Source of the DNA: Candidatus Chloroploca sp. Khr17
GTDB lineage: Bacteria; Chloroflexota; Chloroflexia; Chloroflexales; Chloroflexaceae
Length of the DNA: 64,000 nt
Assembly: GCF_004138165.1 (NCBI RefSeq)
Contig: NZ_RYFF01000008.1
Span: 94,209-158,208, forward strand
Direction of reading: 5' to 3'
Part shown: positions 58,597 to 64,000 of the stretch, one piece after another
Layout: each line of letters starts with the position of its first letter
How positions within the stretch are numbered: position 1 is the first letter of the stretch
Notes under the pieces: generated by a model
The model's database searches: none
Told to the model about the DNA's origin: nothing
Seen by the model: only the letters and a program-made list of their open reading frames with translations
Program-made: the position numbers and the translations under genes

Positions 58597-58762
58597 ACCA
58601 ATCTTCTTGGATACTAATATCCTGGTCTATGCCAGCGTAGACTCCTCACCATTCTATGACCTCGCCAGAACAACGATTACCGCCTACGAGCAGGCGGGAA
58701 CACCGCTCTGGATTAGCCGCCAGGTGTTGCGTGAATACCTTTTAGCACATTTATCACCGTGA
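58577..58762 (+). CDS. PIN-domain toxin, C-terminally truncated
   Basis: 61 residues with GAGGAACTCT before ATG. EPIFLDTNILVYASVDSSPF is the PIN start with the first Asp, and ISRQVLREYLLAHLSP the conserved 'S-QVLREY' helix with its Glu. PIN toxins of this type have about 130-150 residues; here TGA follows at residue 61 and the rest (last acidic residues) is absent. An IS630-type remnant begins 15 bases on, in opposite orientation. It is likely inactive. Confidence 0.8.
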   Translation: MTTVVAEPIFLDTNILVYASVDSSPFYDLARTTITAYEQAGTPLWISRQVLREYLLAHLSP

Positions 58763-58777
58763 TACCGCTGGTATCGT

Positions 58778-59017
58778 TCACCGCTCAACAAGCTGGGAGC
58801 GAGTAACGAAGGAGTAGGCCAGCCGAATACCCTGGTTCAGCCAGAGCCACTCCTGGATCTCGCCGTAGGAGGCGAAGCCAGAGGGCTTGGAGAGGGCTTC
58901 ACGGAGGTGGGCTTCGACCTCAGCCGTCACGCTTGGCGCTTTGCCAGGGGTAACGTACAGCTTCAGCAAGCCTTCTCGACAGTGGTACAATAAAGTTATA
59001 CTCACTCTCATCGCCAA
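58778..59017 (-). pseudogene. IS630-type transposase fragment
   Basis: The stretch KAPSVTAEVEAHLREALSKP then SGFASYGEIQEWLWLNQGIRLAYSFV looks like the second helix-turn-helix of IS630-family or related winged-helix transposases ('SYGEIQRWL...GVxxSYxTV'). Only about 70 residues remain, with no DDE domain. It abuts the truncated PIN gene, so it probably marks the insertion that cut it. Confidence 0.6.
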
Positions 59018-59038
59018 TATCGAAGACTAGGAGAATGC

Positions 59039-59893
59039 GTGACGGTAGATCCTGACGTTGCAGCAGCACAGAATCGCCATTCATGGAATGCGGCGGTTGA
59101 AGCCCATGCTAGCCATCGCCCAGGGTTGTCGGACTATCTGCGCACGGGTGGTTTGACGGTCTTTCCGGAAGAATTGGCCTTGCTCGGTGAGATGACGGGC
59201 TGTAGTCTGCTGCATCTGTTGTGCAATACCGGCCACGAGAGTTTGAGCTTCAATCGTCTTGGGGCGACTGTTACCGGCGTCGATCTGAGCGATGCCGCAA
59301 TCATGTATGCTCGCTCGCTGGCTGAGGCGACCGGCTTACAGGCCACTTTTGTGCAGGCTGATGTGTATGCCTATTTGAGTGAGGCTGCCCGTGCGGGCAT
59401 CGCCTTCGATCGGATCTACTGTGGGTATGGGGCGATCTGCTGGCTCCGCGATCTGCCGACCTTCGCTAACGGTGTGGCGGCGATCCTGGCACCGCAGGGG
59501 AGGTTTGTGCTGGTTGAGTTTCATCCGACGTCGAATATGTTCGATCCTGAATGGCGGCTACGTTATAACTATCCCCACGGGGGACAGATGCTGACGCTTG
59601 ATGGTGTCGGCGACTATGTCGGGGCAGCCGCCGGCGGGCTCAGCCCCGGTGGTTTCGCCGAGGGTGTGCGCGACTTTGTCAATCCGCACCAGTGCCATCT
59701 CTATCGTTGGGGTATTGGCGAGGTCGTCAGTGCCTTCGCCGCTGCGGGTCTGCGTATTCGCCAGTTGCAAGAGTTCTGTTATGTCAATGGCGAGAAGCCT
59801 TTTGCGCGGATGCGGCGCGATGATCAGCGCCGGTATTATCCACCTGATGACGTGCCCAAGCTTCCGTTGATGTACGGATTGGTGGCTGAATAA
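59039..59893 (+). CDS. Class I SAM-dependent methyltransferase, first gene of the pterin-like operon
   Basis: 284 residues from a GTG with AGGAGAAT upstream. Motif I is the variant LLHLLCNTGHESLSFNRLGA, followed by VTGVDLSDAAIMYARSLAEATG and QADVYAYL. This matches the 'LHLQCn-GhdsL' methyltransferase family. IYCGYGAICWLRDLPTF and LAPQGRFVLVEFHP complete the fold. Its stop overlaps the FolB-like start (TAATG), so it belongs to the operon. It could methylate the product of the following enzymes. Confidence 0.88.
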   Translation: MTVDPDVAAAQNRHSWNAAVEAHASHRPGLSDYLRTGGLTVFPEELALLGEMTGCSLLHLLCNTGHESLSFNRLGATVTGVDLSDAAIMYARSLAEATGLQATFVQADVYAYLSEAARAGIAFDRIYCGYGAICWLRDLPTFANGVAAILAPQGRFVLVEFHPTSNMFDPEWRLRYNYPHGGQMLTLDGVGDYVGAAAGGLSPGGFAEGVRDFVNPHQCHLYRWGIGEVVSAFAAAGLRIRQLQEFCYVNGEKPFARMRRDDQRRYYPPDDVPKLPLMYGLVAE

Positions 59894-60264
59894 TGGAACT
59901 CGATAAAATCCATCTTCGCGGCATGCGTTTTGTCGGCTACCACGGGACTCGACCCGAGGAACGGAGCCTCGGACAGCAGTTCATTGTCGATCTGACCCTT
60001 TTGCTCGATCTCCAGGCTGCCGGGCGCACCGACGATTTGCAGCAGACAGTTGATTATAGCCAGGTTCACCAGCGCACGCGCCAGATTGTCGAAGGTGAAC
60101 CGCTGCAGTTGACCGAAGCTGTCGCTGAGCGAATTGCTGCCGCTGTGCTCGCTGACCATCCTCGCGTCCAGGCTGTTCAGGTGCAGGTCACGAAACCCTG
60201 GGTGCGCCTCGAAGATACGATCCTCGACGGTTCGGTCGTCGAGATTGTACGGCGGCGCGGATGA
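59893..60264 (+). CDS. Dihydroneopterin aldolase-like protein (FolB family)
   Basis: 123 residues. LDKIHLRGMRFVGYHGTRPEE is the FolB N-terminus ('L-G--f-g-HG--peE'); QQFIVDLTLLLD, TVDYSQVHQRTRQIVEG, LTEAVAERIAAAVL and VQVQVTKPWV are the T-fold strands and helix. The substrate Glu (PEER) and a Lys in TKP are both present. FolB cleaves dihydroneopterin, but no folate genes are nearby; here it is sandwiched by overlap between a methyltransferase and a RibD_C-type reductase. Confidence 0.9.
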   Translation: MELDKIHLRGMRFVGYHGTRPEERSLGQQFIVDLTLLLDLQAAGRTDDLQQTVDYSQVHQRTRQIVEGEPLQLTEAVAERIAAAVLADHPRVQAVQVQVTKPWVRLEDTILDGSVVEIVRRRG

Positions 60265-60956
60265 GCCGCCCACTTGTCACGCTGAGTTATGCGCAGACCC
60301 TCGATGGGCGGTTGGCGACGCGTAGCGGCAGCTCGCAGTGGATCAGCGGCGCTGAGTCGCTGCGGTTCAGCCATGAACTACGGGCGGCGAGCGATGCGCT
60401 GATGGTCGGGGTCGGTACGGTGCTGGCCGACGATCCTCGCCTGACGGTACGCCTGGTGCCCGGAACCGATCCGTTACGCGTGATTGTTGATAGTCGCTTG
60501 CGGCTGCCAGACAACGCGGCCGTTCTGCGCGACGGGGCCGCTGTCGGCACGCTGATCGCCTATACCAGCGCCGCACCGCAGGAACGCCGTGCGCAGCTTG
60601 CCGAGCGCGGTGCCACCTTGGTCGAGACGCCGGCACTGGCTGATGGGCGGATCGATCTGGCGCACCTGCTCGCGATCCTGGCCGAACGAGGCATTGCTAC
60701 GCTGATGGTTGAGGGCGGCGCACAGTTGATCACCAGCCTGTTGCGCCACCGCCTCGCCGATCGCCTGGCGATCACGGTGGCCCCGAAGATCCTCGGCACG
60801 GGGATCGCAGCAGTTGGCGACCTGGGCATTGAGCACCTGGATGACGCATGTCTGCTGGAAGGAGTCACGCTGACGCACGCTGGGGTTGATCTGATCATCC
60901 AAGGCCAGATACACTACCGGCAAGCCAGCGCTGAAACAGAAACCGGTTCACCATGA
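60261..60956 (+). CDS. RibD C-terminal-type pyrimidine/pterin reductase
   Basis: 231 residues; the start overlaps FolB. Signatures: TLSYAQTLDGRLATRSGSSQWISG, RFSHELRAASDALMVGVGTVLADDPRLTVR (RibD_C/DHFR-like fold), PLRVIVDSRLRLP, MVEGGAQLITSLL. This is the reductase half of RibD without a deaminase domain, comparable to stand-alone RED/ArfC-type enzymes. In riboflavin synthesis it reduces a ribosylamino-pyrimidine. Placed with FolB- and PTPS-like proteins, a pterin-related substrate is more likely. Confidence 0.9.
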   Translation: MSRPLVTLSYAQTLDGRLATRSGSSQWISGAESLRFSHELRAASDALMVGVGTVLADDPRLTVRLVPGTDPLRVIVDSRLRLPDNAAVLRDGAAVGTLIAYTSAAPQERRAQLAERGATLVETPALADGRIDLAHLLAILAERGIATLMVEGGAQLITSLLRHRLADRLAITVAPKILGTGIAAVGDLGIEHLDDACLLEGVTLTHAGVDLIIQGQIHYRQASAETETGSP

Positions 60957-61972
60957 TGACCCCAGCCACGGCTCGCGCCGCCTGGTTCAGCGCACCTCGC
61001 CAGGTGGAGTTCCGTGATGAGGCACTCGCGTCGCCCGGCCCGGGCCAGGTGCAGGCCGTTGTGCATGCGTCGGCGATTAGCCACGGTACAGAGATGCTGG
61101 TCTACCGGGGCGAAGTCGACCCGGTTTTGCCGCTTGACCTGCCGACCCTGGTGGGCGGTTTTGGCTTCCCGATCAAGTTCGGCTATGCCTGTGTCGCCGA
61201 AATCACGGCGGTCGGTTCAGCGGTGACGTCGCTCGCAACGGGAGATCGTGTCTTCGCCCTGCATCCGCACCAGAGCCACGTCTGCATCGGGGCGGATCTC
61301 TGCCGGCGCTTACCGGCCCAACTTACACCGGAACTGGGGGTTTTCGCCGCCAATACCGAAACCGCGCTCAATCTGGTTCACGATGCACGGATCAATCTTG
61401 GCGAAACCGCGCTCGTCTTTGGGCAAGGTGTCGTCGGGTTGCTCGTCGTGCAGTTGCTCAAACAAGCCGGTGCGGCCAAAGTTATTGCGGTTGAACCTGT
61501 CCCGGCGCGACGCGCGCTGGCGTTGCAGGTGGGTGCCGATGCCGCGCTGGCTCCGGTGCCGACTCTTCCCGAGCAGATCTGCGCTCTGAATGGGGGCCGG
61601 GGTGCGGATCTGGTGATCGAGGTCAGTGGCTCACCGGTGGCACTCCAGACGGCCATCGCTTGCGTGATGCCCGAAGGCACCGTGGTCGTCGGTTCATGGT
61701 ACGGACGCAAACCAGTGCAACTCGACCTGGGCGGGCATTTTCACCGCGGACGGATCACCCTGCGCTCGTCACAGGTAGGCCAACTCAGTCCCGCAGTGAC
61801 AGCGCGCTGGGATCATGATCGGCGCTGGGAGGCGGTGCTCGCCTGGTTGCCGCAACTCCAACTGGCACCGCTCATCAGCCACCACCTACCATTCACCCAA
61901 ATCGCCGAGGCCTACCGGCTGATCGACGAACAACCCGAACAGGTCGTGCAGGTCGTTATCACGTATAATTGA
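60953..61972 (+). CDS. Zinc-type alcohol dehydrogenase (MDR family)
   Basis: 339 residues; ATGATG overlaps the previous stop. MDR features: SAISHGTEMLVYRGEV (a hallmark of the BchC/'zinc-binding dehydrogenase' group in place of the usual Cys-x-Ser), GYACVAEITAVGS, GDRVFALHPHQSHV, LVFGQGVVGLLVVQLLKQAGA (cofactor loop) and IEVSGSPVALQTAI. The structural-zinc Cys loop is absent. The operon suggests oxidation or reduction of a side-chain alcohol of a pterin-like compound; that is inference. Confidence 0.88.
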   Translation: MMTPATARAAWFSAPRQVEFRDEALASPGPGQVQAVVHASAISHGTEMLVYRGEVDPVLPLDLPTLVGGFGFPIKFGYACVAEITAVGSAVTSLATGDRVFALHPHQSHVCIGADLCRRLPAQLTPELGVFAANTETALNLVHDARINLGETALVFGQGVVGLLVVQLLKQAGAAKVIAVEPVPARRALALQVGADAALAPVPTLPEQICALNGGRGADLVIEVSGSPVALQTAIACVMPEGTVVVGSWYGRKPVQLDLGGHFHRGRITLRSSQVGQLSPAVTARWDHDRRWEAVLAWLPQLQLAPLISHHLPFTQIAEAYRLIDEQPEQVVQVVITYN

Positions 61973-61974
61973 GT

Positions 61975-62121
61975 AGTGTGTCACGGAAGTTTTCTGGTGT
62001 CGTTGGCCGTCCACGAATGGGGGCACGAAGAAACGAATACCGCACCGCAACGCCCATCTTCGTTTCTTCGTGATCAGTATTCGTGGTCGGCGGCGCTACC
62101 GGGAAACTTCGTTCACAGACT
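61975..62121. mobile_element. MITE-like element inside the operon, diverged ends
   Basis: The left AGTGTGTCACGGAAGTTTTC and the right end (AGTCTGTGAACGAAGTTTCC when inverted) are imperfect inverted repeats. The 147-bp body matches the 35830-35978 element over CCGTCCACGAAT, GGGGCACGAAGAAACGAATA and GGTCGGCGGCGCT. It separates the dehydrogenase gene from the PTPS-like gene, the only gap in an otherwise overlapping operon. Confidence 0.85.
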
Positions 62122-62138
62122 ATGTATGAGAGGCAACG

Positions 62139-62513
62139 ATGTTTGAAATTGGCGTAAGCGCCCGTTTTGAAGCAGCCCACCGCCTGATCGGCGACTTTGG
62201 CCCGGCGACACGGATGCACGGCCACACCTACCGCATTGAGGTGGCGATCCGTGGGCCGCGCTTACAACCAGACGGTACCCTGATCGATATCACGCGCCTG
62301 CAAGCGGCGCTTGATGCCATCGTCAACGACCTGCATTACCGCGACCTGGCCGATGTGCCTGGGCTAGAGCAGATCAATACAACAGCCGAAAACCTGGCCC
62401 ACTATTGCTGGCAGCGGCTGGCCCAGGCCTTGCAGGGCAGCCCAATCGTCACCCTTACGGTACGGATCTGGGAAAACCCCGATGCCTATGCCGCCTATGA
62501 GGATCAGCTCTGA
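62139..62513 (+). CDS. 6-pyruvoyl-tetrahydropterin synthase-like protein lacking the catalytic Cys
   Basis: 124 residues, starting 17 nt after the MITE with GAGAGGC upstream. T-fold zinc ligands: SARFEAAHRL and RMHGHTYRIE (His-Gly-His). In QueD and PTPS the residue four before the first of these His is Cys (CxxxHGH), and Glu in PTPS-III; here it is Ala (ATRMHGH). GLEQINTTAENLA and VRIWENPDAYAAYE complete the family pattern. It is probably a divergent PTPS clade with a different reaction. Its stop overlaps the glycosyltransferase start. Confidence 0.88.
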   Translation: MFEIGVSARFEAAHRLIGDFGPATRMHGHTYRIEVAIRGPRLQPDGTLIDITRLQAALDAIVNDLHYRDLADVPGLEQINTTAENLAHYCWQRLAQALQGSPIVTLTVRIWENPDAYAAYEDQL

Positions 62514-63559
62514 TGCATGTTGCATGCCTGACCGTCGGTGACACCCAACGTATGACCGGTGGCTACCTCTACCACCGTGAAGTCTTCGCCCGCTTGCAGA
62601 AGGCCGGCGTTACCATCACTGAGCTGGTTCCGAGTGGTGCCGATCTCGCGGCGCAGCTCATTGCGGCCCCGAAACTTGGCGGCTTCGACCCGAGCGCCTA
62701 CGATCTGCTGCTGATTGATGCTCTGGCACGCGGCCTCTGCGCCCACTGGGCCGATCGCTGGCGCGCCGTCCGCCCCCTGGTGGCACTGGTCCACGAACTC
62801 CCCAGTGTCGCTGGTGTTGACAGTACGACGGTTGGCGATCTTGAATTGGAGGCACCACTGTTACGGGCCGACCGGTTGATCACCGTCAGCGAGCATGGGC
62901 GGCACATCCTTGAAGATCGAGGGGTTGCCTCAGATCGGATCACGGTTGCGCCCGGCGGCTACGATCGGCTCACATCGCCAGCAGCCGCGCCAGGCGAGGG
63001 TTCCAGCAAACACCCTCTGACGGCGGTCTGCGTTGCGCAGTGGATCCCGCGCAAAGGCATTCTCGACCTGGTACGAGCGTGGAGCCAGGCCGCACCAGCG
63101 GGGGCGCGGTTGGAGTTGATCGGCGAGACTGATGCAGACCCGGCCTATACCCGCACGGTTCAGGCTGCCATTGCGCGCGCACCTACCGCGTCGATCGTCG
63201 TCCACGGCCCGATTAGCGACGCCGCACTGGTTGAGGCCTATCGCCGGGCCGACCTGTTCGTATTGCCGTCGCGCTACGAAGGCTACGGGTTGGTCTTTGC
63301 CGAAGCATTGGCCCAGGGGCTCCCGATTATCGGCTATGCCGTCGGCCCCGTCCCCCATCTGGTCGGCCCCGAGGCAGGCATCCTGACCGCATCAGGGAAC
63401 CTGACCCACCTGGTCGCGGCACTGCGCCAACTCTTGAACAACCCGGCGCAGCGCATGCAGATGGCGGCGGCAGCCCGAAACCGTGCCGCCGAACTGCCGA
63501 CCTGGGACGACACGGCGGCACGGGTGTTGGAAGCGTTGCACGCAGCGCGACAGCGGTAG
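62513..63559 (+). CDS. Family 4 glycosyltransferase
   Basis: 348 residues. GT-B fold, GT4 C-terminal domain: CVAQWIPRKGILDLVRAW, LELIGETDADPAY, IVVHGPISDAALVEAYRRAD, LPSRYEGYGLVFAEALAQGLPII (E-x7-E nucleotide-sugar site), VGPVPHLVGPEAGIL. The N-terminal domain starts MHVACLTVGDTQRMTGGYLYH. As the last gene of the pterin-like operon it could glycosylate the side chain of its product. The sugar donor is not known. Confidence 0.9.
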   Translation: MHVACLTVGDTQRMTGGYLYHREVFARLQKAGVTITELVPSGADLAAQLIAAPKLGGFDPSAYDLLLIDALARGLCAHWADRWRAVRPLVALVHELPSVAGVDSTTVGDLELEAPLLRADRLITVSEHGRHILEDRGVASDRITVAPGGYDRLTSPAAAPGEGSSKHPLTAVCVAQWIPRKGILDLVRAWSQAAPAGARLELIGETDADPAYTRTVQAAIARAPTASIVVHGPISDAALVEAYRRADLFVLPSRYEGYGLVFAEALAQGLPIIGYAVGPVPHLVGPEAGILTASGNLTHLVAALRQLLNNPAQRMQMAAAARNRAAELPTWDDTAARVLEALHAARQR

Positions 63560-63569
63560 GGAGGGTCGC

Positions 63570-63640
63570 AGGGCGATTGCATCTTCCGTGTATGAACCCC
63601 GCCAAGGCACCCGCAAGGGGTGCCCCTACAGGGCCGGGGG
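63570..63640 (+). repeat. Interspersed GC-rich repeat, partial copy
   Basis: GGGCGATTGCATCTTCCGTG, TATGAACCCCGCC and GGCACCCGCAAGGGGTGCCC repeat the left part of the 19377-19533 element, directly after the glycosyltransferase gene. Confidence 0.7.
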
Positions 63641-63692
63641 GCGCTGGGAGGGTCGCAGGGAGGGCCTGCCCTCCCTGAAAAATACATACCTT

Positions 63693-63727
63693 CTAAATGC
63701 GTGCAAGCACAGCTTGCACGCATTTAG
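63693..63727. terminator. Perfect 16-bp hairpin at the operon end / IS left end
   Basis: CTAAATGCGTGCAAGC-ACA-GCTTGCACGCATTTAG, followed by AAAAAG. It may end the operon or be the left-end structure of the following TnpB element. Confidence 0.5.
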
Positions 63728-63850
63728 AAAAAGAGGGCGTAAACCCCAGGAGCTTTAGCCCTGGGAGAGAAGGGCTTCACCCGCTTGAGCGGCTTTAGTC
63801 CAGACTAGCACAAATTTGCGTTTTAAACAAGGACGTGCTATGCTTAACCT

Positions 63851-64000
63851 ATGCGAAAGAGTTTCAAATACCGCATCTACCTCACGAACGGCCAACGGCG
63901 TATCCTTGAGCAGCAGCTTGAGAAGTGCCGCTGGGTGTATAACGAGACGCTTGCCGAGCGCAAGCGGGCGTACGAGGAACGTGGCGCGTCTCTTCGGCTG
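63851..64000 (+). CDS. tnpB: TnpB-family protein (IS200/IS605 OrfB), N-terminal fragment at window edge
   Basis: The first 50 codons begin MRKSFKYRIYLTNGQRRILE and continue with CRWVYNETLAERKRAYEERG, the N-terminal helical domain of IS605 OrfB/TnpB. TnpB is an RNA-guided nuclease that helps retain IS605-type transposons. The remainder lies outside the window. The 120 bases before it contain short GC-rich hairpins (CCCAGGAGCTTTAGCCCTGGG, CCGCTTGAGCGG), as expected of an element end. Confidence 0.9.
   Translation, partial: MRKSFKYRIYLTNGQRRILEQQLEKCRWVYNETLAERKRAYEERGASLRL

Overview
The window reads as a GC-rich bacterial chromosome, most likely from the Chloroflexota (Chloroflexales-like). 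This is inferred from gene content, not from a marker tree: a LacD-type class I aldolase beside other central-carbon genes, a short MshC-like CysS paralogue, many secreted proteins with Pro/Thr-rich linkers, an AcuI-type reductase, a b6-type cytochrome bc module, cyanophycin synthetase, and dense families of intergenic hairpin repeats.

Layout. 0-4.8 kb: end of a UPF0175 antitoxin gene, an orphan SNF2 helicase with a C-terminal DUF3883 domain, and a YidD-like gene with a small partner. 4.8-28.7 kb: housekeeping and envelope genes: acyl-CoA ligase, aldolase, secreted PPC-domain protein, beta-propeller/cytochrome peroxidase fusion, MshC-like ligase, tRNA-Pro and tRNA-Leu, ketopantoate-reductase-like protein, metallo-beta-lactamase-fold hydrolase, aminotransferase, GH18 protein, a MoxR-VWA-zinc-ribbon operon, HAD phosphatase, phosphoglycerate kinase and AcuI. 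28.8-37 kb: lipoprotein hydrolase, methyltransferase, a cytochrome b / Rieske / triheme cytochrome c module, and an aldo/keto reductase. 37.7-49.1 kb: an accessory zone. It holds a UPF0175/DUF3368 toxin-antitoxin pair, an AT-richer five-gene defence-type cassette (C5 methylase, MORC-like ATPase, Z1 helicase, PD-(D/E)XK protein, AIPR protein), and several decaying toxin or nuclease genes. 49.2-58.3 kb: cyanophycin synthetase, MFS transporter, beta-helix surface protein, CbiM-type metal permease, tmRNA and an SDR. 58.3-59 kb: a truncated PIN module next to an IS630 remnant. 59-63.6 kb: a compact operon (methyltransferase, FolB-like, RibD_C-like reductase, zinc-type dehydrogenase, PTPS-like protein lacking the catalytic Cys, GT4 glycosyltransferase). 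The right edge enters a TnpB gene.

Two regions are the best candidates for new biology. The first is the 59-63.6 kb operon, which looks like a pathway for a modified, probably glycosylated, pterin-like or pyrimidine-derived compound. The second is the 38.9-47.2 kb MORC/Z1 restriction-like cassette, whose base composition and GCGATCGC octamers suggest transfer from a cyanobacterium. The intergenic DNA is also structured: five perfect long terminator hairpins share one apex motif, there are at least three MITE-like elements with clear terminal inverted repeats, and one of them appears to have landed exactly on the shared stop codons of two convergent genes.
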